Shown here in pieces: positions 15,189 to 24,943 of a stretch of DNA of 64,000 nt. Under the pieces are notes generated by a model that was given only the letters and a program-made list of their open reading frames with translations, was not told where the DNA came from and did not search any database. The position numbers and the translations under genes were made by a program. The stretch is from JAEYZS01 sp964469265 (GTDB lineage Bacteria; Bdellovibrionota; Bdellovibrionia; Bdellovibrionales; JAEYZS01), in assembly GCA_964469265.1 (NCBI GenBank), contig CAYXYF010000008.1, forward strand, positions 10,441 to 74,440, in the 5' to 3' direction. Within the stretch, counting starts at the first letter, position 1; every line of letters starts with the position of its first letter.

Positions 15189-16907
15189 TTAGGACATTGC
15201 TTGGATTTGATAGAAGTTATAGTAGGTTCCCTTTTTTGCAAGTAGCTCGCTATGGCTACCAGACTCGACAATTCTACCTTCTCTCATAACAACAATTCGG
15301 TCTGCATTAATAATGGTGGATAGGCGGTGAGCGACTACAAAGACGGTTTTACCTTGGATTAAGTGTTCCAGAGCCTTTTGGACTTCTTGTTCGCTCTTAG
15401 AGTCTAGAGCGCTGGTGGCCTCATCGAGGATAAGAATTGGTGCACTCTTATAGATAGCTCGAGCGATGGAGATGCGTTGTTTTTCTCCACCCGAGAAGCG
15501 CGTGCCCCGGTCTCCAACTTTACTATCGAACTGGTCTTCGGATTTAGAAATAAAGTCATAGGCATTAGCAAGCTTTGCGGCATCTATTACGCTAACGGTC
15601 TCAAGCTCGGTATTTCCAGCCTTTATATTTTCGGTGACTGAATCATCAAATAAAAACACATCTTGCGTAACAAGAGAAACGTGCCTTCTAAGATCTGTCA
15701 GATCCATTTCCTCAATAGGGACGCCGTCAATAAGAATTTCACCCTCGAGCGGATCATAAAATCTCTCAAGCAGGTTTACTAAAGAAGATTTACCCGAACC
15801 ACTTTCGCCGACTAGAGCAACTACCTCTCCGCGCTTCACCTTAAGGTTAATATTTTTAAGAAGAGGCGTGTCTTCAGTATACTGAAAGCTCACATTCTTA
15901 AACTCAATATCTTTAAAGTTTTTTGGAAATGGCTTCGGCGATTTTGCTTGCGGAACTTCGTTAGGATTTTTCAAGACATCAAAGACCCGGCTTGTTGCAA
16001 CGACCATGTTTTGAACTCGCACGTAAGCGTCTTGTAAATTCTTAATGGGTTTTTGAATAAACGCTAGGGCAGTAAGATAAGACATAAAGTCTCCAGTTGT
16101 GCCTTCGCCCTGAATAACCATAGTTGCCTTATAGTATAAAACCCCAGCAATAGTTATTGCCCCTAGCATTTCTGTGACTGGCCCCGAGATTTCTTCTCGG
16201 TTAACGATGATTCTGCGGATATCAAGGTATTTGTTAATTGTAGATGTTAACTTCTTTTCAGTGAGTTTTTCTAAATTGTAGGATTGAATAATGCGCATTC
16301 CATCTAAGGACTCTTTGTAGGCTGTAGTGACATTTTCAAGCTCTTTTTGTTGAAACATACTGTATTTTCGTGCGCTTCTTGCAATCTGCTTTAAAAACTT
16401 CATCATTATCGGAATAACAATGAAGATCATCATTGTGAGTTTCCAATCTAAGTAAATTATCCAGCCCAAAAGTAAAAGTATAGCTAAGGGTTCGCGCACA
16501 AGGTCTGCAAGCTTCCAAAGACCGTACTGAACATTTCCTACGTCGTTAAATGCTTTACTTAGAGAAACCGCGGGTGGGTTCTTTGCATGATAATTGAGAT
16601 TTAAACGAATAAGTTTTTTCTGAAGGTCTATCCGAATGTTTGCTGTAATATACTCAACAATCATCTTAATTCGGGTGGAATGGAAGAACCTTGCAATCCC
16701 GTGAACAAAATAAATTGCAACTATGCCCGCGCTCAAGACGAGCTTGAGGTCTTCGTTTTTATTCGTAAAGACTTCATCAAATAAAGGTTTAATGAGGGCG
16801 GCAATAAGAGTATGACAACCCGACATAATTAGCCCTAATGCTATTACTAACAGGTAGCCATATTTATAAGGCTTAATATAGGGCCAAAGCTTCTTTAACT
16901 CTTCCAT
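15189..16907 (-). CDS. msbA: Lipid A/phospholipid flippase-type ABC exporter (MsbA-like)
   Basis: Fused membrane-ATPase half transporter of 572 residues, the usual MsbA length, working as a homodimer in the inner membrane. Six helices span about residues 15-300. The nucleotide-binding domain has Walker A GESGSGKSS, Q-loop LVTQDVFLFDDSV, signature SGGEKQR, Walker B ILILDEATSALD and the switch His in VAHRLSTI. It follows uvrA by 29 bp on the same strand. MsbA flips core-lipid A; a general lipid or drug exporter of the same fold is the alternative. The operon with PBP1A favours an envelope role. Confidence 0.85.
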   Translation of the reverse strand: MEELKKLWPYIKPYKYGYLLVIALGLIMSGCHTLIAALIKPLFDEVFTNKNEDLKLVLSAGIVAIYFVHGIARFFHSTRIKMIVEYITANIRIDLQKKLIRLNLNYHAKNPPAVSLSKAFNDVGNVQYGLWKLADLVREPLAILLLLGWIIYLDWKLTMMIFIVIPIMMKFLKQIARSARKYSMFQQKELENVTTAYKESLDGMRIIQSYNLEKLTEKKLTSTINKYLDIRRIIVNREEISGPVTEMLGAITIAGVLYYKATMVIQGEGTTGDFMSYLTALAFIQKPIKNLQDAYVRVQNMVVATSRVFDVLKNPNEVPQAKSPKPFPKNFKDIEFKNVSFQYTEDTPLLKNINLKVKRGEVVALVGESGSGKSSLVNLLERFYDPLEGEILIDGVPIEEMDLTDLRRHVSLVTQDVFLFDDSVTENIKAGNTELETVSVIDAAKLANAYDFISKSEDQFDSKVGDRGTRFSGGEKQRISIARAIYKSAPILILDEATSALDSKSEQEVQKALEHLIQGKTVFVVAHRLSTIINADRIVVMREGRIVESGSHSELLAKKGTYYNFYQIQAMS

Positions 16908-16936
16908 CGGTTCTCAAAATATTCAATAATCCATGG

Positions 16937-19738
16937 TTAGTCAAAGAAGGGTTTAAGATATACAGCTGTAGGGCAATTTTTTTTCTTTGAGAGTTCTTGC
17001 GGGCTTCCTGAAAAAAGGATTTTTCCGCCTTTTTTTCCACCCTGAGGTCCTATTTCAATGACAAAGTCCGCTTGTTTTATCACATCCAAATTGTGTTCAA
17101 TAACAATGACAGAGCCTCCAGCATCAATGAGTTTATTTAAGACTTGTAAGAGATATTCAATCTCTCTTGGGTGAAGTCCTGTTGTGGGCTCGTCTAGAAT
17201 GTATAAAGTGTTATTTTGTTGAGAGCGCGTGAGTTCTTTTGCAATCTTCATTCTCTGAGATTCACCACCGCTGAGAGTTGGCGCACTTTGGCCGAGTCTT
17301 AGATAGTCGAGGCCGACTTCTTTAAGGAACATCAAAGACCTTCTAATTTGCGGATAGTTCACAAAAAAGTCCATCGCTTCAAGAACTGTCATGTTTAAAA
17401 CATCAAAAATATTTCGCCCTCGGTACTCAATCTCAAGAGCTTCTTTGCGGTAGCGCTTTCCATCACACGTCTCACAGGTGAGGATCACATCATCCATAAA
17501 AGCCATATCAATTGTTTGATGGCCTTCGCCATTACAGTCAGGACACCTGCCGCCCTCTACATTCAGACTAAAATAACCAGGGGTAAGGCCGCGCTCTCGA
17601 GAGTCTTCGGTTGAGGCAAAGATGTTTCGTATTTCATCAAATACTTTCATATAAGATGCGGGATTACTGCGCGAACTCTTACCGATAGGTTTTTGATCAA
17701 TAAAAATAATATTAGTTATATCATCAATACCCTTAATATTTTTGTAATCAAGAGTGTCCTGTCTTTCTCCTGTAATATACTCTTGAATTGCAGGATACAA
17801 CGTCTGAGAAATCAAAGAAGACTTCCCAGAGCCAGAAACGCCAGTCACAACGACGAACCTTCTTAGCGGGAGTTCAAGAGTGACATTCTTTAAGTTGTGA
17901 CCTTTACAGCCAGTCATTTGTATTTTGTATTTGTAAGTTTTTAAATCAACAGGTCGCGGGTTGATAGGAACTTTTTTGCTATCATCTTCACGAACATAGT
18001 GTGCGGTTAAAGAGTCTTTTTGATCTAAGAAATCAAGCATTGGTCCTTGAAAGAGAACCTGACCACCTAAATGACCTGATCCAGGGCCCATTTCAATAAT
18101 GCGTTCGGATTGGCGAATAACTTCTTTGTCGTGTTCGACCACAACCAACGTGTTTCCAAGCTCTTTTAAGTTTTTTAGAATTTTAATCAGTCGATCATTG
18201 TCGCTTGGATGTAACCCAACAGTCGGCTCATCTAGAACATATAATGTTTGTGAAAGTCCCATACCCAGTTGGTTTGCAAGGTTGATTCTTTGGTATTCTC
18301 CCCCCGAGAGCGTTCGGGTCGGTCGATCCATCGTCAGATAATTTACCCCCACATCAACCATAAAACCAAGGCGTGCAAGAAGTTGTTTTAAGATCTCTGA
18401 GGTCGTTTCTTTTTGCTGTCTTGTGAGCTTTAATGTTTTTAAAATTTCAGCAAGATCCTCAACTGTCATCTGAGTCATGTCTGTGATGGACTTTTCCTGA
18501 ATTAATATATTTTGAACTTCGGGTTTTAATCTAGTTCCCTTGCAAACCTTGCAAGTCTCTGCAGATTTAAATCTCGCTAGGAAGACTCTGACGTGCATTT
18601 TATATTTTTTTGTTTCAAGCCATTCAAAAAGCCCAGTTACGCCGTAAAAATCTTTTGTGCCATTCCAGATCATCTTTTTATGTTTGGCAGGAAGATCTGC
18701 CCACGCCGTGTTCATATCGATGTCATGCTTCGTGCAAAACTTTTTTAACTCTCTACGATCTTGTGTGGCTGAAGGCATTGCAAAAGGTTGAATACAACCT
18801 TCAAGAAGAGTTTTGGTAGGATTGGGTACGATCTTTTTTTCATCAAGACTTAAAATATTTCCAAATCCATTGCAGTTTGAGCACGCACCAATTGGAGAAG
18901 AAAAGTTAAATAGCCTTGATGTGATTGGTGGAAAAGTATAATCGCACTCGTTACAAGACATCTCTTCACTGAACTTAAGGTTCGCTCCTGAAAGAGTGTG
19001 AATCACTAATCTGCCACCCGTCAGATTTTTATTTAGCTTTTTAGAAGCCAGATAAGCTTGGTTTAAAGAGTCGGCAAGTCGTCCGCGTTCTTCTTTAGAA
19101 AACGCCGTTCTGTCTATCACGAGAAAGAAGTCTTCTTTTGGTAAAGCCGTTTTTCCGTTAATGTCCTTCATCTCGTTTTTGTGAAATATTCTAAGATAAC
19201 CGTCTTGGATGAGAAGCGCTAAAAGTTTCTTCCCGTCGACAATACGCCCCTCTTTAGTTATTGGAGCAAGGATATAGCCTCGTTCTCCAGTAAGCTTTTC
19301 GATAATATGATCCACTGAGGAGCTGACACTCTCAGAGTGAATAGGCCCGTGGCCATTTGGACAGTGCGGAATACCAATTTTTTCAAAAAGAAGTCTTAGA
19401 TAATCGATGACTTCAGTAACAGTGCCAACTGTTGATCGAGAAGTCTTAACTGTGTTTTTCTGTTCAATGGCAATCGCTGGCGGAATATTTTCAATGTCAT
19501 CAAGATCTGGCTGAGGTGATTTATTTAAAAATTGCCGAGCATAGGATGAGAGACTTTCAATATACCTTCTTTGTCCTTCGGCAAAAAGTGTTTCGAAGGC
19601 AAGAGACGACTTTCCAGATCCCGAAGGACCGCAAACTACAGTAAAGCTTCCAAGTGGAATATCGACATCGATGTTTTTTAAATTATTTTGCCTTACTCCC
19701 CGAAGCTTTATGTCTTTGCGGGTAGCATGATCACTCAT
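16937..19738 (-). CDS. uvrA: Excinuclease ABC subunit A
   Basis: DNA damage recognition ATPase of nucleotide excision repair, 933 residues (family about 940). I placed the start at ATG 19738 (GAGG 6-7 nt upstream, family-typical N-terminus KLRGVRQNNLKNIDV). The frame extends upstream to 19798 inside the preceding gene. Two ABC modules are visible: Walker A GPSGSGKSS and GVSGSGKSS, signatures LSGGEYQR and LSGGESQR, and Walker B regions LYVLDEPTVGLH and LYILDEPTTGLH. Zinc-binding Cys pairs are CNEC/CSNC and CPDC/CETC; the latter is the DNA-binding zinc finger. It overlaps the PBP1A stop by 8 bp. Complete and canonical. Confidence 0.97.
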   Translation of the reverse strand: MSDHATRKDIKLRGVRQNNLKNIDVDIPLGSFTVVCGPSGSGKSSLAFETLFAEGQRRYIESLSSYARQFLNKSPQPDLDDIENIPPAIAIEQKNTVKTSRSTVGTVTEVIDYLRLLFEKIGIPHCPNGHGPIHSESVSSSVDHIIEKLTGERGYILAPITKEGRIVDGKKLLALLIQDGYLRIFHKNEMKDINGKTALPKEDFFLVIDRTAFSKEERGRLADSLNQAYLASKKLNKNLTGGRLVIHTLSGANLKFSEEMSCNECDYTFPPITSRLFNFSSPIGACSNCNGFGNILSLDEKKIVPNPTKTLLEGCIQPFAMPSATQDRRELKKFCTKHDIDMNTAWADLPAKHKKMIWNGTKDFYGVTGLFEWLETKKYKMHVRVFLARFKSAETCKVCKGTRLKPEVQNILIQEKSITDMTQMTVEDLAEILKTLKLTRQQKETTSEILKQLLARLGFMVDVGVNYLTMDRPTRTLSGGEYQRINLANQLGMGLSQTLYVLDEPTVGLHPSDNDRLIKILKNLKELGNTLVVVEHDKEVIRQSERIIEMGPGSGHLGGQVLFQGPMLDFLDQKDSLTAHYVREDDSKKVPINPRPVDLKTYKYKIQMTGCKGHNLKNVTLELPLRRFVVVTGVSGSGKSSLISQTLYPAIQEYITGERQDTLDYKNIKGIDDITNIIFIDQKPIGKSSRSNPASYMKVFDEIRNIFASTEDSRERGLTPGYFSLNVEGGRCPDCNGEGHQTIDMAFMDDVILTCETCDGKRYRKEALEIEYRGRNIFDVLNMTVLEAMDFFVNYPQIRRSLMFLKEVGLDYLRLGQSAPTLSGGESQRMKIAKELTRSQQNNTLYILDEPTTGLHPREIEYLLQVLNKLIDAGGSVIVIEHNLDVIKQADFVIEIGPQGGKKGGKILFSGSPQELSKKKNCPTAVYLKPFFD

Positions 19739-22436
19739 TAAGGTCCTCTTTGAAGAAATCCGTACGTTCTTCTGGTGTGATTTGATTTTGGAATCCATCT
19801 TGTCTCTGAGCCACGGTTGGATCTGTTCCTTCTAAAAACGCTTGTCGCACAACTCGCTCTGTTGAGGAAGTCGGTAGTTCGCCAGTTTCTGCATCAATAG
19901 AAGCAAAAACAATTTTTGGTGGAACATCAAACGGGCGTGAAGGTTGATCTTTTGTTGCAAGTTGCATGTAATTTAACCAAATAGGTAAGGCCGTTCTACC
20001 ACCAGTTTCTCCGCGCCCCAAGGTTTTTTCGCTATCAAATCCAACCCAAACTCCCGTAGCAATATTTGGTGTATATCCTACAAACCATGTATCGTAGTAA
20101 CCGTTTGTTGTACCAGTTTTCCCCGCAGCGACTTTTCCTAAAGCACGCGCGCGTCCAGCCGTACCGCCAGGTTCAGCAACCACTGCTGTAAGTAAGCTAT
20201 TCATGAGGTATGCAGTTTGCGGTGAGATAAGTTGGTCTGGATCTTCAAAGTAAATCGGTGGAAAGCGTTTTTTGTTTTCTGTTTCTTCTTCACGCATTTG
20301 AGCCAATGCTTCAAGGCGTTCGGCTTCAAAGCTATCGTCAATTTGTTTGATCTCATTTTCAAACCGAGCATCCATAGGAACATTTTCAAGTAGTGTTTGT
20401 CCGCTTTTGTCTTGAACTGAGAGAATAAATATTGGGGTAAAGCGTTTTCCTTGGTTTGCGAATACAGAAAATGCTTTGGTCATTTCATAAAGAGTAATCC
20501 CGCTAGATCCAAGACCCAACGAGAGATCGAGGTTGAGCGGACTAAAAACTCCTAAGCGGCGCGCGTATTTCGCAACCGTATTTACGCCTACTTTTTCTAA
20601 GACTCTAATTGTCGGAATATTTTTTGATCGAATAAGAGCCGTTCTAAATAAAGTATCCCCACCAAATCTTGAGTCATAGTTTCCAGGTTTCCACTTTCTA
20701 ACTTCTTCGATTCCATCTTGACCCTCACCGCCTTCAACGGCTTCTTCGTAAACGATGGGTGAGTCCATTAAAATGCTATTGGGCCTAAAGCCACTATCGA
20801 GCCCAGCTGCATAGACAACGGGTTTAAATGCCGAGCCCGATTGTCTTGCTGCTTGAAGTGCTCTGTTAAATTCTGAGCGTTGGAAGTCATATCCGCCCAC
20901 TAAGGCCAAGACATTTTTAGAGTCAATGCCAAATGAAATTAGCGATCCCTCGACAAGAGGCTCTTGTTCAAGCTCTAAAAGAGCATACTCTTTAAAGTTA
21001 GGTAGATCCTTTGGTGGAGTGTACTTTTTGCCAGCGGCCTTTTTTCTTTTCGCAAGTTCAGATGTCAATCGTGACGAAGAAAAAGATTCGCCCACAACTT
21101 TTACTTTAATAATATCTCCGACCTTTAGTGCTTCTGATGGAGCTTTAATATCCGCTGCGGCGTAGTTTTCCTCTGGGTTTGGCTTTCTTGCCCACGTCAT
21201 TGTTTCAATGTCGATGATTCCTTTTGTTTCAGCAAAGCGCACCTGGACTAAACCAAGATCGTCATCCACTTTAATAACAATTCCATCCACAATCTGATTT
21301 AGCTCAATATATTCTGGAATATTTTTTTCATCAGGATCTTTTTCTAAGGTCAACGCGCCTAAGGAGTCCGTTGTTCCGTCAGCCTGAATGATCCGTTTTT
21401 GATGCTTCTGATCGATGAGATCATTTCTAGTTTTTAGTAAGAAGTCTGCAATTTCTTTTGCATCGGCTAGGTTCTTCGGCGCCCCTCTGTAGCCCTGGCG
21501 TTTATCCAAATCTCTTAAGCCCTCTTGCACATCGAGCTGAGCTTTCTTTTGAAGTTCAATATCAAGAGAAGTATTAATACGAAGCCCTTTGTTTAAGACT
21601 TGGTCTTCGCCCAATGTTTTAACCAGGTGCTGTCGTACGGTCTCAAGAAAATATGGAGCTTCTTCTGTATAGTTTTTTCGAATATAAACTGTGATGGGTG
21701 CCTCGATAAATTTTTGAGCATCTTCTTTTGTGATGTACTTTTCATCGGCCATGCGGTTGAGAACATAAATCTGCCTCTCCTTTGCTCTGGCAGGCTGATA
21801 AACCGGAGAGTAGCGCGAAGGGGCTTGTGGAAGCCCAGCAAGCATTGCGGCTTCGGGGATAGTCAGTTCTGAAAGGTCTTTTCTGAAATAAACTTTCGCT
21901 GCTTCTGCAACACCGTAGGCACCTTGCCCAAGATAAATTTGGTTTAAATAGAGATATAAAATATCTTCTTTTGAAAGATTGTCTTCCATCTTATAGGCAA
22001 GAAGCATGTCTTTTATTTTTCGGATATAAGTTCTTTCTGAAGATAAAAGTAAGGTTTTAGCGGTCTGTTGTGTGATGGTTGATCCACCTTGTACGGTTCT
22101 TCCAGCTTTGAGGTTTGCAATAAACGCACGGCCAATCGCTATAAAGTTTACGCCACTGTGTTGAAAGAAGCTTGAATCCTCAGCCGCAAGATAGGCGTGG
22201 ACTAAGTGTTGGGGGATTTGATCGTAGGTCACAATGGTTCGGCGTTCACGAAAGAATTCACCGATCTTTACACCATTGCGGTCAAAGACTTCGCTCACCA
22301 TCAGCGGATCATAATCTTCAACCGTTACAAGGTTTGGAAGAGTCGAGTTGATATAAACTAAAAATAACGCAACCCCAACCAAGGATAAAAGTGTAAAACC
22401 GACGCCAATACCAATAAGTTTTTTTGCATTTATCAT
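19731..22436 (-). CDS. mrcA: Penicillin-binding protein 1A (bifunctional transglycosylase/transpeptidase)
   Basis: Class A PBP of 901 residues anchored by an N-terminal helix (about 8-28). The GT51 domain has the catalytic EDSSFFQHSGV motif (Glu86) and GGSTITQQ. A long OB-like insertion between the two domains (about 350-500) is typical of PBP1A. The transpeptidase domain has SAFK (Ser535), SKN (604-606) and KTGT (773-776), so all three active-site motifs are present. A hairpin (GGGCTAAG / CTTAAGCCC with one bulge, 22439-22462) directly precedes the start codon and could affect initiation, as no clear ribosome binding site is seen. First gene of a mrcA-uvrA-msbA operon. An LpoB-like activator lipoprotein is encoded at 44338-44940. 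Confidence 0.95.
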   Translation of the reverse strand: MINAKKLIGIGVGFTLLSLVGVALFLVYINSTLPNLVTVEDYDPLMVSEVFDRNGVKIGEFFRERRTIVTYDQIPQHLVHAYLAAEDSSFFQHSGVNFIAIGRAFIANLKAGRTVQGGSTITQQTAKTLLLSSERTYIRKIKDMLLAYKMEDNLSKEDILYLYLNQIYLGQGAYGVAEAAKVYFRKDLSELTIPEAAMLAGLPQAPSRYSPVYQPARAKERQIYVLNRMADEKYITKEDAQKFIEAPITVYIRKNYTEEAPYFLETVRQHLVKTLGEDQVLNKGLRINTSLDIELQKKAQLDVQEGLRDLDKRQGYRGAPKNLADAKEIADFLLKTRNDLIDQKHQKRIIQADGTTDSLGALTLEKDPDEKNIPEYIELNQIVDGIVIKVDDDLGLVQVRFAETKGIIDIETMTWARKPNPEENYAAADIKAPSEALKVGDIIKVKVVGESFSSSRLTSELAKRKKAAGKKYTPPKDLPNFKEYALLELEQEPLVEGSLISFGIDSKNVLALVGGYDFQRSEFNRALQAARQSGSAFKPVVYAAGLDSGFRPNSILMDSPIVYEEAVEGGEGQDGIEEVRKWKPGNYDSRFGGDTLFRTALIRSKNIPTIRVLEKVGVNTVAKYARRLGVFSPLNLDLSLGLGSSGITLYEMTKAFSVFANQGKRFTPIFILSVQDKSGQTLLENVPMDARFENEIKQIDDSFEAERLEALAQMREEETENKKRFPPIYFEDPDQLISPQTAYLMNSLLTAVVAEPGGTAGRARALGKVAAGKTGTTNGYYDTWFVGYTPNIATGVWVGFDSEKTLGRGETGGRTALPIWLNYMQLATKDQPSRPFDVPPKIVFASIDAETGELPTSSTERVVRQAFLEGTDPTVAQRQDGFQNQITPEERTDFFKEDLNE

Positions 22437-22524
22437 AAGGGCTAAGTTTAACCTTAAGCCCCAGAAATGTGTATGTTTTTACTGGAGATTTCCAGCGATC
22501 TAGCGGCGGTGCGCTAAGAAGGTC

Positions 22525-23700
22525 TTAGCGGCTACCGCGGTTGTTACGGTTTTTTCTGCTTGAAGGCGCTGTCTTACAGAAACTTGAGGGCACAGTTCCA
22601 GGAGTTGCAACTGCCATAACCTCACGGCCGCTGCGCTCGACCTTCTCGCAACATGCGGAAAATGCTGTGGATCGGGCTTCGCTAACTTCCTCGCTATTTT
22701 GAGGATTAAAGACTTTTGCCGCTTGAGACTTTTGTTCTAAATCCATAAGTTCTAAACGCATGATTTCACCTTGCTGGGCCGCTTGTTGTTGGAGTCTATC
22801 CACTTCTTGTTGAGCGTTTGTTTGTGCACTTTGCAGTTCAAGTCCAGCTACTCTTAACTTCTCATGTAAACTACTAACCTTTTTTTCATATTCGGTATTT
22901 GTAAGACGGTTTATCTCAACGCTTTTAATATGGAGTTCCTGTTCGATTCGTTTTTTTGCAGTGTCAAGCCGCTTGATTTGAGTATCGCGACTTGCGCTCA
23001 ATCGGCGTGTCACCTCGGCGACACAGGTGCTGTGGTGTTTGATTGCTCGTGCTTTAATCTTTTTAGCGGCACTTTCTGAACGTAAGTTTGCGCCGCTGGT
23101 GGGTTTGATTCCTCGGTTCTTTGCAGCATTTAGGTTTTGATCATAACCCATGAGAGTACGATACATCTCCTCTGCTTGGGCCTTACACCCTTCATACCCC
23201 TCGGCCTTGGCCTCTTGAATAGCGTTGTTGATGACGTCTCTCTCAGTTGTAAGATTTTCTTCCAGTTTATTTATATTTTCTTGTACCTCTCGAACCATTT
23301 CTGTTGCTCGCTCGTTTGTTTCTTTCTCAAGCTCATTGAGTTCTTCGGTAATTTGTTGATGCGCTTCTTGATATGCAACTTCAGCATCAGTAGCCCGCTT
23401 TTTGGCCTCTTGGATTTTTTCTTGAATTTCTGCATCATCTTTAACTTGTTCTTTTTTTAGTTCCAGAATTTTCTCGCGACGCTCTTTTGATTCTTCATCA
23501 TTGGTTTTTTTAGCTTCACGAAATGCCGTTTTGTATTCTTCATAAGGCTCTGTGCACTTTGATCTCGTGTATCTGTCTTGTGCAGTAGGGTCGGGAGCCG
23601 CGACGACAACTTGTCCTGGCGCTGTTGGCGCTGATGGTTGTGTCTGAGCGACGGCAACAGAGAGTGTCGTGCTGACTAGAAATAAAATTAAAGCCTTCAT
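22525..23700 (-). CDS. Secreted coiled-coil protein
   Basis: Function not recognised. Start ATG 23700 opens a signal peptide (MKALILFLVSTTLSVAVAQ) with GGAG 9 nt upstream; the frame extends to 23736. Residues about 40-180 and 225-320 are long uninterrupted heptad-rich helices with many Glu/Lys/Arg/Gln (KKTNDEESKERREKILELKK), so an extended periplasmic coiled coil is likely. There are single Cys residues near the start (SKCTEPYEEYK) and around residue 180, plus CCEKVE near the end. The C-terminus is Arg/Asn-rich (SSRKNRNNRGSR). 391 residues. It lies 88 bp upstream of mrcA in the same direction, so an envelope-bridging role is possible. Residual uncertainty concerns function, not the reading frame. 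Confidence 0.7.
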   Translation of the reverse strand: MKALILFLVSTTLSVAVAQTQPSAPTAPGQVVVAAPDPTAQDRYTRSKCTEPYEEYKTAFREAKKTNDEESKERREKILELKKEQVKDDAEIQEKIQEAKKRATDAEVAYQEAHQQITEELNELEKETNERATEMVREVQENINKLEENLTTERDVINNAIQEAKAEGYEGCKAQAEEMYRTLMGYDQNLNAAKNRGIKPTSGANLRSESAAKKIKARAIKHHSTCVAEVTRRLSASRDTQIKRLDTAKKRIEQELHIKSVEINRLTNTEYEKKVSSLHEKLRVAGLELQSAQTNAQQEVDRLQQQAAQQGEIMRLELMDLEQKSQAAKVFNPQNSEEVSEARSTAFSACCEKVERSGREVMAVATPGTVPSSFCKTAPSSRKNRNNRGSR

Positions 23701-23925
23701 AAAATAGTTCTCCAAAATCCAAAGAATGTTAGCCATATCAAGGGGCTATGCTACAAGTTTTCATCGGTTCAAAACGAGGCAGACTTTAGAATTACCTAGA
23801 TATACTGCGGGATTCAACAGAGGCGTTTCTTAGCGGCAAAACACTAGACAGTTGTATACTCTCGATACATCGAAAAACTCTATGATTTTAGTCTAGTTTT
23901 GAGATCAAAATTCCGATAAAGAACT

Positions 23926-24291
23926 ATGCTAAAGTCGATGTTATTTCTCTTGGTGGTTTCGTTTTTTTCATGCGGTATTGCAAACGCAAAGGACTTGCGA
24001 CCACACCAGTTTCAAGACGGCTCTTACTTTAATGACGACTACATGTACGAGGAGAGTATCGTTAATCACGTTCGCGTTGAGACTCCCAGTGACGTTTATG
24101 TCCCTGAAATTGAAAAGATTAAGCCTGTTCCAGTGAAGAGAGTTCCAATCCGAGCAAAGAAACCCCTTCGAAAACCTAGTAGCGCCTTCCAAGAAGTAAA
24201 AGCGAACAAGGGGCACGCCGGCGATTTTAAGGATGTCACGTTAGATAGCGATTATTACAGTGATGATTCTCCATCTTACGGCCAAAAATAA
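23926..24291 (+). CDS. Small secreted protein
   Basis: 121 residues with a signal peptide (MLKSMLFLLVVSFFSCGIANA) and a mature part rich in Asp, Tyr, Pro and Lys (DDYMYEESIV, IKPVPVKRVPIRAKKPLRKP). The composition suggests a short extended periplasmic protein, with a Pro/Lys stretch in the middle and an acidic C-terminus (DSDYYSDDSPS). No family recognised. No clear ribosome binding site; a weak GATAAA lies 5 nt before the ATG. The divergent spacer to the coiled-coil gene (23701-23925) holds a long-range inverted repeat ACTAGAC/GTCTAGT (23843-23849 and 23891-23897) and no other gene. Confidence 0.55.
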   Translation: MLKSMLFLLVVSFFSCGIANAKDLRPHQFQDGSYFNDDYMYEESIVNHVRVETPSDVYVPEIEKIKPVPVKRVPIRAKKPLRKPSSAFQEVKANKGHAGDFKDVTLDSDYYSDDSPSYGQK

Positions 24292-24329
24292 TAATTAAAA
24301 ATTTAAACGCATAGTTCCGATTAGCCCTT

Positions 24330-24551
24330 ATGACACACAAAGAGCTTGATCTTATATTTCCGTATATCGTTTTTGGATATGGGTTTATCATGACCTTAAT
24401 ACTCAACTCAGAGTTTTTTCTCAAGCTCGCCGAAGAAAGATTACCGAAGCAAATTTATCAAAATTTTATGAGCCATCGGGTGCTGGGCCTTGTGTGTTTA
24501 GTCGTCGGATCGGTATGGTCGTTACAAAATATTTGGTATGGCAATACCTAA
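24330..24551 (+). CDS. Small membrane protein, two helices
   Basis: 73 residues: MTHKELDLIFPYIVFGYGFIM and a second hydrophobic span HRVLGLVCLVVGSVWSL, separated by a charged loop (KLAEERLPKQIYQNF). The arrangement is that of a hairpin membrane protein. No ribosome binding site was identified and the gene stands alone, 38 bp after the preceding gene, so it may be in that operon. I keep it because the two spans and charged loop are coherent and the opposite strand has nothing better. Function unknown. Confidence 0.45.
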   Translation: MTHKELDLIFPYIVFGYGFIMTLILNSEFFLKLAEERLPKQIYQNFMSHRVLGLVCLVVGSVWSLQNIWYGNT

Positions 24552-24906
24552 AATAAAATTTTTATTGGCAAGTAAATTATTAAAAATTACTGAATCTCGA
24601 CCAATATCTCAAAATGAAATTTGTGATTAAAGCGCATAAAATACTATAAAAAATATATTTCACTTTAGAGTGCGAGTTTTATTTGTTTGTTTCTAATTCG
24701 ATGGTAATATGGGGTTATTGGATGGTTTGTTGTTATAGCAATAAACGACCCTACAAGGTTATAAATAGGGGGCAGTTCTTAGCAATGGTGAGCATGCTCA
24801 ACTCGAATTGAGAAGCCTAAAGTTGTTACACAGCCTACCACCTATGGAAAACGGGTCGGTTATTCAAGATAACTGCAAGCCATCTTTTTTTGTGCGTAGT
24901 TCCCCG
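24552..24906. other. AT-rich non-coding stretch with palindromes
   Basis: About 355 bp without a credible gene. The first half is markedly AT-rich. The second half holds a perfect 12-bp palindrome TGAGCATGCTCA (24789-24800), an adjoining CTCAA/TTGAG hairpin and a GTTAT/ATAAC hairpin near 24860. Such closely packed structure could be a small RNA or a regulatory leader. A minus-strand open frame here (24835-25056) is an antisense shadow of xseA and was discarded. Confidence 0.4.
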
Positions 24907-24936
24907 TTGACACATCTGCTCTTTTAAAACTACTTT
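24907..24936 (+). promoter_or_regulatory. Candidate sigma70 promoter of xseA, leaderless
   Basis: TTGACA (24907-24912, perfect consensus), 18-bp spacer, TACTTT (24931-24936), then 7 nt to the ATG at 24944. With no ribosome binding site before either possible ATG (24938, 24944), the predicted transcription start falls on the second one. Confidence 0.45.
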
Positions 24937-24943
24937 CATGCCA

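Noticed and set aside
17466..17485. TCTCAC-AGG-TGAG stretch as a third copy of the palindromic operator
   Set aside because: It lies inside uvrA coding sequence and has arms of only about five matching bases.
22482..22495. CTGGA-N4-TCCAG hairpin after the coiled-coil gene as a terminator
   Set aside because: On the transcribed strand it is followed by A residues, not T, so it does not fit a rho-independent terminator.
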